A DNA stretch of 64,000 bases, from positions 806,001 through 870,000 of the forward strand of contig NZ_OZ034691.1 in assembly GCF_964026725.1 (NCBI RefSeq), in the 5' to 3' direction. This document shows, one piece after another, positions 8,997-19,300 of the stretch (position 1 is the stretch's first letter; the number at the start of each line of letters is the position of its first letter). A program made the translations under genes and the position numbers. The DNA comes from Wolbachia endosymbiont (group B) of Germaria angustata. Its GTDB lineage: Bacteria; Pseudomonadota; Alphaproteobacteria; Rickettsiales; Anaplasmataceae. The notes beneath the pieces were generated by a model that saw only the letters and a list, made by a program, of their open reading frames with translations, was not told the origin of the DNA and searched no databases.

Positions 8997-10355
8997 ATGG
9001 CTATTTTAAAATGTTTAATACTCCTTTTCATTATTTCTTGTACACATCTACCTAACAAGCAACATTCTGTTAATATAGACAATTATAAGCACGATTATTC
9101 GTTGCAACAATATAATACTCCTTTGAAGAATAACGAACCAGCAATACCAGAAATGATACCTTTACCGGTAGAGTTTCCCGATCTTACAACCAGTAACCAG
9201 TTTCTTTCGATTAATGTTGATGAAAAAGTACCAGTAAAGGATTTACTGATTGAGATAGGAAAACTTTCTGACGTTAACTTAGACATAGATCCCCAGATAT
9301 CAGGTAATATTATTTTAAAGCTAAAGGATAAGAATATAAATGAAGTAATTCAGAGTATAGCCAACAGCGCCAAATTGCGTTACTCAATGAATAATGGTGT
9401 AATTAGAATTGAACAGGATTTGCCATACGCACAAAATTATTATGTAGACTTCATCAATATTCAACACTCTGCTCAAAGCAATTTTGTCGTTAGTGGCAAT
9501 GTTACAAGCAGCGATGCTGACAGGAATGTTAGAAAGTCTCAATATAGAAGTGACTTATGGAGTTCATTAGAAAAAGGCTTAAATGCAATAATGGATGTTA
9601 ATGGAATGGATGATGGTGAATTTCTTTCATCCAACAGAGAAGCTGGTGTCATTATTCTGAATGCCAGGAAGGATATTCATAAAGCTGTTGAAGAATATAT
9701 TAATAAAGTTAAGAGACTGGCGTCTTCTCAAGTAATGATAGAGGCCAAAATAGTTGAAGTTGTATTAGACGATAAATACCTTTCTGGTATCAACTTAAAT
9801 GATTTGCATAATGAAACAAAATCTATAACAAATCAAGATAGTTCCATTACTAGCCTGGTAATGAACTCTGATTTAGAAAATTTAGTAAAAACTTTAGACA
9901 AGTTTGGCACTTCAACCGTAATTTCAAGCCCTAGAGTACATGCTATAAATAATCAGCAAGCAATGATTTCATTTACTAAAAACCATATCTATTTTACTTC
10001 CGATATACAGAAAGATACCGAAAACTCCAATCATGCCTTAATTACCAAGATGAATAGCACTCCAATAGGTGTGGTGTTAATAATCCACCCAAGCATTAAC
10101 ATTGATACTAACGAAATATTTATGGATATACACCCAACCTTATCAAGAATTAACAATTACACTAAAGACCCAAATATAGAATATGTCGCACAACAGAATA
10201 AAATGAAATTAAATAGTGACATTCCAATTATTGAAACCAGAGAAATGCACTCTACGTTAAAAATTAAGAGCGGCGAAGTTATGGTAATTGGTGGGCTTAT
10301 AGAGCATAGAAAAGATAACCAAAACTTATTGCATCAAAAGTCAAAAACTGGCTAA
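8997..10355 (+). CDS. Secretin-domain lipoprotein, frameshifted 3' end
   Basis: From ATG 8997 the product starts with a lipoprotein signal (MAILKCLILLFIISC, lipobox Cys15). After a short linker comes an N0/secretin-TonB short domain (FLSINVDEKVPVKDLL through INEVIQSIANSAKL), an N1-like module, and a secretin core with QVMIEAKIVEVVLDD, STVISSPRVHAINNQQA and MHSTLKIKSGEVMVIGGL. This is the outer-membrane pore family of type II secretion and type IV pili (GspD/PilQ). The frame stops at SKTG; the missing strand of the barrel is encoded one frame over (10342-10446), so one A too many in the A5 at 10343-10347 probably broke it. No other secretion genes are nearby, so the partner system is unknown. 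A TTG at 8982 is the alternative start. Confidence 0.75.
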   Translation: MAILKCLILLFIISCTHLPNKQHSVNIDNYKHDYSLQQYNTPLKNNEPAIPEMIPLPVEFPDLTTSNQFLSINVDEKVPVKDLLIEIGKLSDVNLDIDPQISGNIILKLKDKNINEVIQSIANSAKLRYSMNNGVIRIEQDLPYAQNYYVDFINIQHSAQSNFVVSGNVTSSDADRNVRKSQYRSDLWSSLEKGLNAIMDVNGMDDGEFLSSNREAGVIILNARKDIHKAVEEYINKVKRLASSQVMIEAKIVEVVLDDKYLSGINLNDLHNETKSITNQDSSITSLVMNSDLENLVKTLDKFGTSTVISSPRVHAINNQQAMISFTKNHIYFTSDIQKDTENSNHALITKMNSTPIGVVLIIHPSINIDTNEIFMDIHPTLSRINNYTKDPNIEYVAQQNKMKLNSDIPIIETREMHSTLKIKSGEVMVIGGLIEHRKDNQNLLHQKSKTG

Positions 10356-10446
10356 GACAGTAGAAACCGTCATCTTCCTGAAAGCAACAATCGTACCAAC
10401 ACTTGGTTTATTAGATATAAAAGATAGGAATTTATATATATATTAA
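10342..10446 (+). pseudogene. Out-of-frame C-terminus of the secretin
   Basis: Read in the next frame the sequence continues KLAKTVETVIFLKATIVPTL and on to a stop at 10444-10446. ETVIFLKATIV matches the end of secretin domains (TELVIFLxPxIV). It completes the protein truncated at 10355. If the tract at 10343-10347 had four A instead of five the two parts would join. Confidence 0.7.
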
Positions 10447-10673
10447 ACGTATCCGTTCAGGCAATGGTATCAACTTAAGGAAAGATGTTGGGGTTGCTAT
10501 TATGATAAGAAGAGAGTATCAGAATGATAATTAAGACAGCTTAATCATAAATCTGTTGCGGTAAATTTAAGTTACTTTAGTCATATATTAAAGTTTTTAA
10601 ACAGGTCTTAGTTTACTTACTTTATTGTTTTCTTTATTATCAAATATTGCTTTAAATAATATGGAGGAGCACA

Positions 10674-12236
10674 TTGTCAGCAATTGCCGTTATTGATTTT
10701 GGTTCACAGTTTACACAGCTTATTGCAAGACAAATCAGGGAAATGGGCGTTTACTGTGAAATATTTCCAAGCAATATCGATTTCGAAACAGTATCAAAAT
10801 TCAATGGATTTATTTTTTCTGGAGGACCGCAATCTGTAAATGACAATTGCTCTGAAGTAAGTGAAGTAGCACATAAAATTATAAAACTTAACGAAACAAT
10901 AAACACTCCTATACTTGGAATATGTTATGGACAGCAACTCATTTGTCATTATTTCGGGGCAAAGGTAAGAAAAGAATTCAATCAGGAATTTGGCAAAACT
11001 AAAATCAAGATACTAAAAGAATCCCCAATTATAAAGGATACTTGGGATGTTAATTCCGAAGTCGATGTGCTAATGAACCATGCAGACAGTGTCGAAACTA
11101 TACCGCAAGGATTTACTGCTATTGCCTCAGGTATAATAAATAAAACAATCGCAATAATTGCCAACGAACAGCGGAAGATTTACTGTACTCAGTTCCATCC
11201 TGAAGTTAAGCCCACGACAAATGGTAGTAAACTTCTCTCTAATTTCTTAGATATTGCAAATTGTGAGAGAGATTGGACAATGAAGTCATTCATTGAAAAA
11301 CAGAAGGAAAAAATTCAAAACTTAGTAGGGGGGAGAAAAGTAATTGCTGCAGTAAGTGGAGGGGTTGATTCAAGTGTTGCAGCAGTTCTTACACACAAAG
11401 CTATAGGAAAACAATTAAACTGTATTTTTATCGATACTGGGTTATTGCGTAAGAGCCAGACCACTGCTATGTTAAAAGAAATTCCAATAAATTACGTTGA
11501 TAAATCAAACTTGTTTTTAAGTAGGTTAAAGGGAATAACTGATCCGGAAGAAAAGCGAAAAATTATCGGCAATACTTTTATCGAAGTATTTGAAGAAGAG
11601 GCAAAAAAAATAGGTGATGTGGATTTTTTAATGCAAGGCACCATTTACTCTGATGTAGTTGAATCAGGTCACGCTTCAGGAAACACTAGTACAATTAAAT
11701 CTCATCACAATGTTGGTGGGTTGCCAGAAAAAATGAATCTGAAACTAGTAGAACCTTTACGCTATCTCTTTAAAGATGAAGTAAGGCTGCTTGGCAAAGA
11801 AATTGGGCTTTCAGATGAGATAATATTTCAACATCCATTTCCTGGACCTGGACTTGCAGTGAGGATCATAGGTGAGGTTGATGAAGAAAAGGTACGAATA
11901 TTGCAAGAAGTAGATGAAATATATATCAACACAATGAAAAATTATGATCTGTATGATAAAATATGGCAGGCTTTTGCTGTACTGTTACCAGTAAAAACTG
12001 TGGGAGTTATGGGAGATAATCGTACATACGGATATGTTTGCGCTTTAAGGGCTGTGACTTCATCTGATGGCATGACAGCTGATGCATTTCCATTTGAAAA
12101 TAAAGATCAACATTCGTTAGTATTTTGGAGGTTTTTGCAAGACGTCAGTAGTATAATTATTAACAAAGTTTCCGGAGTAAATCGAGTTGTGTATGATTTA
12201 ACTTCCAAACCACCAGCAACTATTGAGTGGGAGTAG
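10674..12236 (+). CDS. guaA: GMP synthase (glutamine-hydrolysing)
   Basis: GuaA converts XMP to GMP with ATP and glutamine, the last step of guanine nucleotide synthesis; guaB is at 50254-51741. The 520-residue length is normal. The class I amidotransferase domain has the nucleophile Cys84 in GICYGQQL and the His/Glu pair in FHPEV. The ATP pyrophosphatase loop SGGVDSS lies at 228-234, and the C-terminal dimerisation domain ends [11 protein letters not shown], the canonical terminus. The start is TTG at 10674, chosen because GGAGGAGC precedes it and because the product then begins at the family start. It stands alone, with about 230 bp of AT-rich leader. Confidence 0.97.
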   Translation: MSAIAVIDFGSQFTQLIARQIREMGVYCEIFPSNIDFETVSKFNGFIFSGGPQSVNDNCSEVSEVAHKIIKLNETINTPILGICYGQQLICHYFGAKVRKEFNQEFGKTKIKILKESPIIKDTWDVNSEVDVLMNHADSVETIPQGFTAIASGIINKTIAIIANEQRKIYCTQFHPEVKPTTNGSKLLSNFLDIANCERDWTMKSFIEKQKEKIQNLVGGRKVIAAVSGGVDSSVAAVLTHKAIGKQLNCIFIDTGLLRKSQTTAMLKEIPINYVDKSNLFLSRLKGITDPEEKRKIIGNTFIEVFEEEAKKIGDVDFLMQGTIYSDVVESGHASGNTSTIKSHHNVGGLPEKMNLKLVEPLRYLFKDEVRLLGKEIGLSDEIIFQHPFPGPGLAVRIIGEVDEEKVRILQEVDEIYINTMKNYDLYDKIWQAFAVLLPVKTVGVMGDNRTYGYVCALRAVTSSDGMTADAFPFENKDQHSLVFWRFLQDVSSIIINKVSGVNRVVYDLTSKPPATIEWE

Positions 12237-12320
12237 CAGTAATTTCATTCCAGTTTCAGCTACTCGAATCACAGCAAAGAGGCTGCTTGCATAACTCAAA
12301 TTTTAAGGAAAACTATTTAA

Positions 12321-12385
12321 TGTCATTCCAGCGCGTAACGCTGGAATCCAGAAAAAAAGAATCTGTGTCAGCTACTCGGATGACA
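12321..12385. repeat. Wolbachia-type palindromic element
   Basis: A 65-bp element that starts TGTCATTCCAGCG, folds on itself (TTCCAGCG with CGCTGGAA, loop CGTAA, 12326-12346) and ends CTACTCGGATGACA. The same boundaries recur at 54439, 56434, 60835, 61491 and, degenerate, at 40179 and 50155. A 75-codon ORF across it is an artefact of the repeat. Confidence 0.75.
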
Positions 12386-12456
12386 TCGAAATGTTCGTAC
12401 AGATATTCGTCACACACCGGAATAAAAATTAGACTTTTGCTTTGTAGAAAATAATT

Positions 12457-13155
12457 TCAAGGCCGCATTGTCTTTATTTTGCTTATAGCTTCCACAAGCA
12501 ATGCAAACATGAATGAAGAATACAAACATGCTTTTGGTAGCTCTATGTGAAGTCCTTCAAGTATTAAATATATACCGATGAGTAAAATAAATAGAATGGC
12601 AATTACTTTTAAGCTTGGGCTGGATTTTATTAACTGAGCGGTATAACTTGATGAAAATAGCATTGCTAATATGGAAAATGTAAATGCTATAGCAATGATT
12701 ATCATATTATGAGTTAATGCTATAGCAGTTAATATTGAATCAACAGAAAAAACTAAATCTATTAATATAATTTGTAGCACAACTAAAAAAAATTGTGATT
12801 TAACGTTTGCCTTTGTTTTGTTCTCCTTATGTACAAAAATTTCGCTCCATAACTCCATAGAACTTTTAACAATAAGGAATAACCCTCCTGCAATCATAAG
12901 CAAATCTTTTACTGAAATATCTAGTGATACAGAGTGAAATATAGGCTTTTCCATTGATAATATATGTGATATAAAAAATAGTATTACAAAACGCATCAAT
13001 AGCGCCAAGCCAAAACCTATCAGGCGGGCTCTTTCTCTCAGCAGATTTGGCACCTTATCTATTGCTAGAGAAATAAAGATTAAATTGTCTATACCAAGTA
13101 TAGTTTCAAGTAGCGTAAGTATCAATAAAGTCCAAGCATCAGCTAGCATTTTCAT
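12457..13155 (-). CDS. TerC-family integral membrane protein
   Basis: A 232-residue polytopic membrane protein. It has the TerC/YkoY signature: an acidic helix LLILTLLETILGIDNLIFIS near the N-terminus and a second one LIDLVFSVDSILTAIAL in the middle, each with conserved Glu/Asp residues, and about seven hydrophobic helices. TerC proteins are linked to metal (manganese) efflux and metalation of exported enzymes; the substrate here is inference. Two ATGs are possible: 13155, and 13149, which sits at better distance from the GGA of the upstream TTTGGA. Convergent with guaA and separated from it by a palindromic repeat. Confidence 0.85.
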   Translation of the reverse strand: MKMLADAWTLLILTLLETILGIDNLIFISLAIDKVPNLLRERARLIGFGLALLMRFVILFFISHILSMEKPIFHSVSLDISVKDLLMIAGGLFLIVKSSMELWSEIFVHKENKTKANVKSQFFLVVLQIILIDLVFSVDSILTAIALTHNMIIIAIAFTFSILAMLFSSSYTAQLIKSSPSLKVIAILFILLIGIYLILEGLHIELPKACLYSSFMFALLVEAISKIKTMRP

Positions 13156-13430
13156 TCCAAAGTCAGATTTTGTACTTTACAATAGATGTGTAAAAATTAA
13201 GTAACTTCGACTAGGTAATTAAAAAATCAGCCTTACCCGGAAAAGAAAGAGGCAAAAGGGCATTTTTATAATAAAAGTACTTTTGTAAGAGAAATAATGA
13301 AATTAAAAATCTAACTCTCTTTACGAAAATTTTAATAGATTGCAAAATAGTTGTGCCATGAAAATATATGCCTTCTTTGTAGACTAAGATTTTTCTTTAA
13401 ATTAAGATAGATACACGATAAAAGGGACAT

Positions 13431-14834
13431 ATGACAAAAGAATCATTAGCAAAAACTGATATAGTAAAAGTTGAAGATAAGAAAGCAACAAAGGGCTTTT
13501 TTAAAATATTAGGTGAAGTAGCAGATGCTGTAAGGTCATGGGTTGGCAATATTGGCCCTGATTTAAGTAGTAGTCGCGATATCAATAGTTTAGTCTTGAA
13601 GATGAACGAATGCTTAAACCCAAAGGGGGGTGAAGTCTCAGCACGTAAGAACACCGTATCTCTTGGTAATTTGTACTTGAGTTTATCAGAGGCAGGTCAA
13701 ATAAAATTTTTACAAACCCTGGCAGAAAAGTTCAATCCGGATAAAACGAAAATAGATGAAGAAATAAAAGTATATAAGAAAAATCAAGATTCTGAGTCGA
13801 GCTATAAGTTTGAACAAGACTTAATAAAAGTCCTTGAATCACCACGCTCTAAAATATTGAAGCAGTTTATCTCCTTACCAGAAGGTCTTAAGTTTATTGT
13901 TGATATGCGCTCTGATGTGCTTAAGCTAAAGAACCAATATGAAAATCTAAATCCTCTAGAAAATGAATTAAAAAATATACTCTGTACTTTGGTTGATGTT
14001 GATCTACTTGATCTTCATCAAATCACCTGGGATTCACCTGCATCATTGTTGGAAAAACTTATAAAATATGAAGCTGTACATAAAATTTCCTCTTGGGGTG
14101 ACCTAAAAAACAGACTAGATTCTGATCATCTCTGTTTTGCTTTTTTTCATTACAAGATACCGAACGAACCTCTAATTTTTGTAGAGGTTGCATTGGTGAA
14201 TAAGATTGCAGATAGCATCCAACACCTTTTAGATGAATCAGTGCCTTCAAGTGATCCAAGTAGTGCAAGCACTGCTATATTCTATTCAATATCAAACACT
14301 CAAACTGGTTTATCTGGAATCAGCCTTGGTAATTTTTTGATCAAAAGGGTTGTAGAAAAGCTATCACAAGAGTTTAAAAGTATAAAAACATACGCAACTC
14401 TTTCTCCAATACCTGGCTTTACGAAATGGCTAAAAAACAATCTAAACCAAGATGTCACTTTATTGGGCAAACTAAATATAAAACAATCTAGTGCAGAAAT
14501 TTTAGAAAGTGCAGAGCAATTAAAAACTAACATTGAATGTGAAAGTGCAGTAAAACAATGCTTGCTTAAACTATGTGTATATTATTTACTAAAAGTGAAC
14601 AATAGTAATCGAAATGCTTATGACCCGGTGGCGCATTTTCATTTAAGCAATGGTGCATCGATAAGACAACTAAACTGGATGGCGGATACTTCTGAAAAGG
14701 GTATTAGTCAGTCGGCTGGAATGATGGTAAATTATCTGTATGAGTTGCCTAAAATAGATAATAATCATGAAAACTATATGGTTAATAAGGTTATTTCCTG
14801 CTCGAAAAAAGTGTCGTCTATGTTGAAGGAGTAA
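13431..14834 (+). CDS. Malonyl-CoA decarboxylase
   Basis: The enzyme converts malonyl-CoA to acetyl-CoA and CO2. The 467-residue product has the helical N-terminal domain of the family and the acetyltransferase-like catalytic domain: PLIFVEVALV, STAIFYSISNTQTGLSGISL, FKSIKTYATLSPIPGF and, near the end, YDPVAHFHLSNGA, which contains the conserved catalytic-region HxxNGA. A ribosome-binding site AAAAGGG precedes ATG 13431. It stands in the same direction as lepA, 79 bp upstream. In an obligate symbiont it may tune malonyl-CoA for lipid synthesis or detoxify it; that part is inference. Confidence 0.9.
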   Translation: MTKESLAKTDIVKVEDKKATKGFFKILGEVADAVRSWVGNIGPDLSSSRDINSLVLKMNECLNPKGGEVSARKNTVSLGNLYLSLSEAGQIKFLQTLAEKFNPDKTKIDEEIKVYKKNQDSESSYKFEQDLIKVLESPRSKILKQFISLPEGLKFIVDMRSDVLKLKNQYENLNPLENELKNILCTLVDVDLLDLHQITWDSPASLLEKLIKYEAVHKISSWGDLKNRLDSDHLCFAFFHYKIPNEPLIFVEVALVNKIADSIQHLLDESVPSSDPSSASTAIFYSISNTQTGLSGISLGNFLIKRVVEKLSQEFKSIKTYATLSPIPGFTKWLKNNLNQDVTLLGKLNIKQSSAEILESAEQLKTNIECESAVKQCLLKLCVYYLLKVNNSNRNAYDPVAHFHLSNGASIRQLNWMADTSEKGISQSAGMMVNYLYELPKIDNNHENYMVNKVISCSKKVSSMLKE

Positions 14835-14913
14835 ATAGTCTCTTAATAAATAATTGCCCTCACAACACTTAAAATGTAAAATAGTTTCACTAATTAAGTA
14901 TAGTGGGCCATAA

Positions 14914-16710
14914 ATGAACAACATAAGAAATTTTGCAATAATAGCGCATATAGACCACGGTAAGTCAACGCTTGCTGACCGTTTAATAGAGAAATGTAAC
15001 GGCCTTGAAGCAAGAGAAATGACCAATCAAGTGCTTGATTCGATGGATATAGAACGCGAACGTGGGATTACAATTAAAGCACAGACGGTAAGGCTCAACT
15101 ATACTGCAAATGATGGTAATCAATATTGCTTAAATCTCATGGACACTCCAGGTCATGTTGACTTTTCATATGAAGTCAGCCGAAGCTTAGCCGCATGTGA
15201 AGGCTCACTTTTGGTAGTAGATAGCAGCCAAGGAGTTGAAGCTCAGACTCTGGCAAATGTCTACAAGGCAATTGACAATAATCATGAGATAATAGTTGTG
15301 CTTAATAAAGTCGATCTTCCTGCTGCAGATCCAGAAAGGATAAAGCTTCAGATTGAAGAGGTAATCGGAATTGATGCAACTGAGTCAATTTTGATATCGG
15401 CAAAAACTGGTCTTGGGATAAAGGATGTACTTGAAGCTATAGTGACAAAACTTCCCGCTCCTCAAGGTGATACAAATGCTCCACTGCAAGCAATTTTAGT
15501 TGATAGTTGGTATGATCCTTACCTAGGAGTAGTAATTTTAGTGCGAGTTAAAAATGGAGTACTAAAAAAAGGCATGAGAATCGTTATGATGTCTAATAAT
15601 GCTACATATCAGGTCGATAATATCGGTATTTTCACTCCTAAAAAAGTTATGACTGGTGAACTTTCAGCAGGTGAAGTTGGTTTTATAACTGCTTCAATGA
15701 AAGAAGTAGCAGACTGCAAAGTAGGAGACACTATTACTGAAGAGAAAAGGCCGTGCAGCAAGGCATTACCTGGCTTTAAAGAAGTACATCCTGTAGTATT
15801 TTGCAGTATTTTTCCCAATAACACAGATGATTTTAAATATTTAAGGGAAGCACTAGAAAAATTACATTTAAATGATGCTAGTTTTACATTTGATGCTGAA
15901 ACGTCAAATGCCCTAGGTTATGGATTTCGTTGCGGTTTCTTAGGAATGCTACATCTTGAAGTCATTCAAGAAAGACTCGAAAGAGAATTTGATTTAGATC
16001 TAACAGCAACTGCACCGAGTGTTATATATAAAGTTGCAACACAACATGGTAAAGCTTTAAATATCCATAACCCAAGCGATATGCCAGACCCTACAAAAAT
16101 TGAAATAGTGGAAGAACCGTGGATCACTGCAACTATAATGGTACCTGATCAATATTTAGGAGAGATTCTATCTCTGTGTGAAGAGAGGAGAGGAGAACAG
16201 CAGGATTTATCTTATGTTGGTAATACGACAACAGCACTACTGAAGTATAAATTACCGCTGTCTGAGGTTGTTTTTGATTTTTACGATAGACTAAAATCAA
16301 TTTCCAAGGGATATGCAAGTTTAGATTGGGAAATATCCGATTATCAGGAAAGTCAGATAGATAAATTAAGTTTTTTAGTTAATGGAGAACCTGTGGATGC
16401 GTTAGCCTGCATTGTTCATAAAAGCAGGGCAGAAAAAAGAGGCCGTGAAATATGTGCACGTTTGAAAGACTTGATACCACGCCAGCAATATAAAATCGCG
16501 ATTCAAGCGGCAGTAGGAGGAAAAATTATTGCTAGAGAAACGATTAACCCATATAGAAAAGATGTAACAGCCAAGCTCTATGGTGGAGACGTCACACGAA
16601 GGATGAAGCTGCTTGAAAAGCAGAAGAAAGGTAAGAAAAGATTGCATTCTGTGGGAAACATAAACATCCCACAAAATGCTTTTATTGAGGCTTTGAAAAT
16701 AAATGATTAA
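14914..16710 (+). CDS. lepA: Elongation factor 4 (LepA)
   Basis: LepA is a ribosome-associated GTPase that acts on translation initiation and back-translocation under stress. At 598 residues it is of normal size. G motifs: AHIDHGKS at 11-18, RGITIKA about 50, DTPGHVDF at 77-84, NKVD at 131-134 and SAK about 163. Domains II, III and V as in EF-G follow, and the LepA-specific C-terminal domain contains [18 protein letters not shown] with the typical K-rich end. A GTGGG box 9 bases before ATG 14914 is the likely ribosome-binding site. Intact. Confidence 0.97.
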   Translation: MNNIRNFAIIAHIDHGKSTLADRLIEKCNGLEAREMTNQVLDSMDIERERGITIKAQTVRLNYTANDGNQYCLNLMDTPGHVDFSYEVSRSLAACEGSLLVVDSSQGVEAQTLANVYKAIDNNHEIIVVLNKVDLPAADPERIKLQIEEVIGIDATESILISAKTGLGIKDVLEAIVTKLPAPQGDTNAPLQAILVDSWYDPYLGVVILVRVKNGVLKKGMRIVMMSNNATYQVDNIGIFTPKKVMTGELSAGEVGFITASMKEVADCKVGDTITEEKRPCSKALPGFKEVHPVVFCSIFPNNTDDFKYLREALEKLHLNDASFTFDAETSNALGYGFRCGFLGMLHLEVIQERLEREFDLDLTATAPSVIYKVATQHGKALNIHNPSDMPDPTKIEIVEEPWITATIMVPDQYLGEILSLCEERRGEQQDLSYVGNTTTALLKYKLPLSEVVFDFYDRLKSISKGYASLDWEISDYQESQIDKLSFLVNGEPVDALACIVHKSRAEKRGREICARLKDLIPRQQYKIAIQAAVGGKIIARETINPYRKDVTAKLYGGDVTRRMKLLEKQKKGKKRLHSVGNINIPQNAFIEALKIND

Positions 16711-16841
16711 TATATATCCAAAAACATAAATTTAAAGAACTAAGTGATATTTTCTCAATAAATTTACTGACATTGATATGGGTAAATTTGAAATAGCTAT
16801 GTGAATTTGTAAAATACTATACAAGATACCATACAACGAAA

Positions 16842-16868
16842 TCATCCCAGTGTTAAACGCTGGGATGA
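16842..16868. repeat. Short palindrome related to the Wolbachia elements
   Basis: TCATCCCAGTGT and ACGCTGGGATGA form a 12-bp stem with one G-U pair and a TAA loop. The sequence is the core of the TGTCAT..ATGACA elements. Placed between two convergent genes it could also act as a bidirectional terminator, but no T tract follows. Confidence 0.6.
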
Positions 16869-16948
16869 CAGAGAGCAGCTCAATTGCTCCACTCAATCAG
16901 TAAAATCAGATATATGTAGACATTGGCTAAAACCATTCCAACAACATT

Positions 16949-17821
16949 TTAGTGAAACTTAACAAGCTTATCTATAGTTTTAGTGATGATTCTTGGAGTA
17001 TTTGGAGAGACTTCTGAGCCCAGTCTATTTAACCGCTCTATAGTAAACCCGCTGTTCTCATTTATTATGAAATCACATAAAATATTTTCTATATCTTTAA
17101 TAACACTTTCATGCTTTCTCAGAGGATGGTTATTCGGATATCTATGAATGGTTTTGATGCTAGAATACTCAACGAAAGCTTGATCTTTAAAAGCAAGTTG
17201 TCTCAATTTCTCTTTGAATTTTTCTTCTTCATCTCTTGCTAAAAGGCAAGACTTTATCAGTGATTTTATAATCGAGTTTATAGCCTGATGTATTTTAGAA
17301 TGCACTATAACTTTGATGATATTTTCTTCCACTATGCAATCATAAGTGCTTTTTTCGCTCTTTAATGACTCTATAAGCATTTTGCTATTTTGCGAATTCA
17401 ATTCCAGATTCTCTTCACTTATAGGAGTCATTATAAAGGTATTCTTATTTACCCTGATGTAAAATTGTGGCAACCCTTTAGAACAGGCAAATACTACATC
17501 CTTAGACTCAAGTGCGTGATTGTATGAAGAAGAAAGGGTGCTTGCTATAACGCTACTTGGTACTTTCATTCCATGATTACTTAGGTGATTTAACACATTC
17601 TCAACATCATGATATGTAAAACCTGTATCTTTTATCAATTCAACAACTTCTATGCAATTGTGTTGTTTATACTCTATTGTCACTTCTTCTGTAAAAAGAG
17701 TTTTAGCTGCTATATGCTTATCAAGCACTGTGAAAATCTTGATGAAACTCTCTAAATCTTGTTTGTTAATTAATTCAATACTAATTAAGTTTTTGCTAAC
17801 AATTATAATATTTTTTATCAT
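16949..17821 (-). CDS. Hypothetical protein (290 aa)
   Basis: A clean frame with ATG 17821 preceded by GTGGGAAAAA. The product begins MIKNIIIVSKNLISIELIN and is rich in Ile, Lys and Asn, with no signal peptide or membrane helix. The central part (KDVVFACSKGLPQFYIRVNK) looks beta-rich, while the C-terminal third is helical and charged (REEEKFKEKLRQLAFK-like). I do not recognise a family. It resembles other orphan Wolbachia proteins in composition, including the one at 36408-37181, but I could not align the two. Likely real from length and start context. Confidence 0.6.
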   Translation of the reverse strand: MIKNIIIVSKNLISIELINKQDLESFIKIFTVLDKHIAAKTLFTEEVTIEYKQHNCIEVVELIKDTGFTYHDVENVLNHLSNHGMKVPSSVIASTLSSSYNHALESKDVVFACSKGLPQFYIRVNKNTFIMTPISEENLELNSQNSKMLIESLKSEKSTYDCIVEENIIKVIVHSKIHQAINSIIKSLIKSCLLARDEEEKFKEKLRQLAFKDQAFVEYSSIKTIHRYPNNHPLRKHESVIKDIENILCDFIINENSGFTIERLNRLGSEVSPNTPRIITKTIDKLVKFH

Positions 17822-17916
17822 TTTTTCCCACTAAAAAAACTCACTAGATGAATTGTATTTTTAATTCATTAAAAATTATTTAAAGTGGGTATGCCAGCAA
17901 CAGTAAGACAAAAAAA

Positions 17917-18288
17917 TCACATAAAATCTTCATTATGTATTATATTACATCCCTCGTGTTCATCACTGCCACTTGTGTAAGCTGTTGCATTAATGCTATC
18001 TTCATTGTTATTTAACATATTATCCAACTTTCCTTCTTTTTCAAGATCCATCAATTTGTCACATCCAGCAATATGATGTACATAATCACCATTTTCATCA
18101 GTAATAAAAATTTGTGGAACTGTCCTGACGTTATATTTTGATTTTATACCGTCAAACAAATCCGAGTTTCTAAGTACATCAATTTCTTCGTATTTCACAC
18201 CTTTTTCATCCAATAACTCTTTTGCTTTCTTGCAGAATGGGCAGTACTTCTTCACATATATTACAACTTTTCCTTTAGTGTTTTTCAC
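17917..18288 (-). CDS. grxC: Glutaredoxin
   Basis: A dithiol glutaredoxin that reduces disulfides or glutathione mixed disulfides in the cytoplasm. The 123 residues contain the active site KYCPFCKKA (Cys16, Cys19), the cis-proline motif VRTVPQIFI and the glutathione-binding stretch HIAGCDKLMDLEKEGKL. About 35 extra residues at the C-terminus (TSGSDEHEGCNIIHNEDF) are not part of the fold and are acidic; they are unusual for the family. An 80-bp spacer separates it from the divergent ribF. Confidence 0.93.
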   Translation of the reverse strand: MKNTKGKVVIYVKKYCPFCKKAKELLDEKGVKYEEIDVLRNSDLFDGIKSKYNVRTVPQIFITDENGDYVHHIAGCDKLMDLEKEGKLDNMLNNNEDSINATAYTSGSDEHEGCNIIHNEDFM

Positions 18289-18367
18289 GATTTATCTCCA
18301 TAGTTCATAAAATACAACTATTTTATATAAAAAATATATATAAAATATATATAAAATATCAAATTGT

Positions 18368-19300
18368 ATGAAAATTATTTACAACTGTGCGCAAGGGATA
18401 AAAGATAATGTGGCACTAACTTTCGGAAATTTTGATGGCGTTCATTTAGGACATAAGTTTGCAATTTCCAATCTAAAGGAGGTAGCACAAGAAAGAGGAT
18501 TACCCTCTGCAGTTTTAACTTTTGAGCCTCACCCATCAACTGTTTTATTTAGTAGGAACAATTTTAGGTTAATAGACCAAGAACAAAAAAAGGAACTAAT
18601 CAGCAGCTATGGTATAGATTACTTGTATATTATTAATTTTAGTAGAGGTTTTTCTGAGGTTAGCTGCGATGACTTTATTGGTAAGATTTTGGTAAAGAAG
18701 TATGGTGCTAAACATATAACTGTTGGAGAAAGTTGTACTTTTGGTCACAAACGATTGGGTAACATATTAACTCTAGAAAAATATTCTCAGATGTATGAAT
18801 ATTCTTTAACTAAATTAGAGCCATTGATAATCGATAGAAAAATTTGCTCTTCTTCCTCAATCAGAGAGTGTTTACAAAAAGGCGAAATAGAAGTTGCTAA
18901 TAAATTGCTTGGTAGGTCTTATCAAGTTTCTGGTATTGTAACAAAAGGTGCATGTAGAGGTAGAGAAATAGGGTTTCCAACCATAAACATTCTGATAGAA
19001 GATTACATGATAAAACCTAAGCTTGGTACATATTACGCCAAAGTTGCATTTTCTGAAAATAGTTCAAGTTGGCTATATGGAGTAGTCAACATTGGTATGA
19101 GACCTACATTTAAGGACTTAAAAAAACCTATAGTAGAAATGCATATATTTGACTTCAACGAAAATGTATACAATTTTAAGGTTGATATACAACTTTTAAA
19201 ATTTATTAGGGCAGAAAAAAAATTCCATAGTATTAACGAGTTAACAAAACAGATAGATCGTGATATAATGAAGGCTTACCAGTTAAAGATAAATTTATGA
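18368..19300 (+). CDS. ribF: Bifunctional riboflavin kinase/FAD synthetase
   Basis: RibF makes FMN and FAD from riboflavin. The 310-residue product has the adenylyltransferase domain first (TFGNFDGVHLGH at 19-29; TFEPHPS; the ISSSSIRE-like SSSSIRECLQKG) and the flavokinase domain second (GRSYQVSGIVTKG, GREIGFPTINI, YGVVNIGMRPTF). Length is normal. ATG 18368 is close to a minimal AT-rich leader. Its stop overlaps the lspA start by four bases (ATGA), so the pair is translationally coupled. Confidence 0.95.
   Translation: MKIIYNCAQGIKDNVALTFGNFDGVHLGHKFAISNLKEVAQERGLPSAVLTFEPHPSTVLFSRNNFRLIDQEQKKELISSYGIDYLYIINFSRGFSEVSCDDFIGKILVKKYGAKHITVGESCTFGHKRLGNILTLEKYSQMYEYSLTKLEPLIIDRKICSSSSIRECLQKGEIEVANKLLGRSYQVSGIVTKGACRGREIGFPTINILIEDYMIKPKLGTYYAKVAFSENSSSWLYGVVNIGMRPTFKDLKKPIVEMHIFDFNENVYNFKVDIQLLKFIRAEKKFHSINELTKQIDRDIMKAYQLKINL

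Noticed and set aside
12227..12454. 75-codon plus-strand ORF after guaA
   Set aside because: It overlaps the end of guaA, runs through a palindromic repeat and has no ribosome-binding site or protein-like composition.
14670..15026. 118-codon minus-strand ORF across the mcd-lepA junction
   Set aside because: It is antisense to two well-supported genes and lacks a start context.
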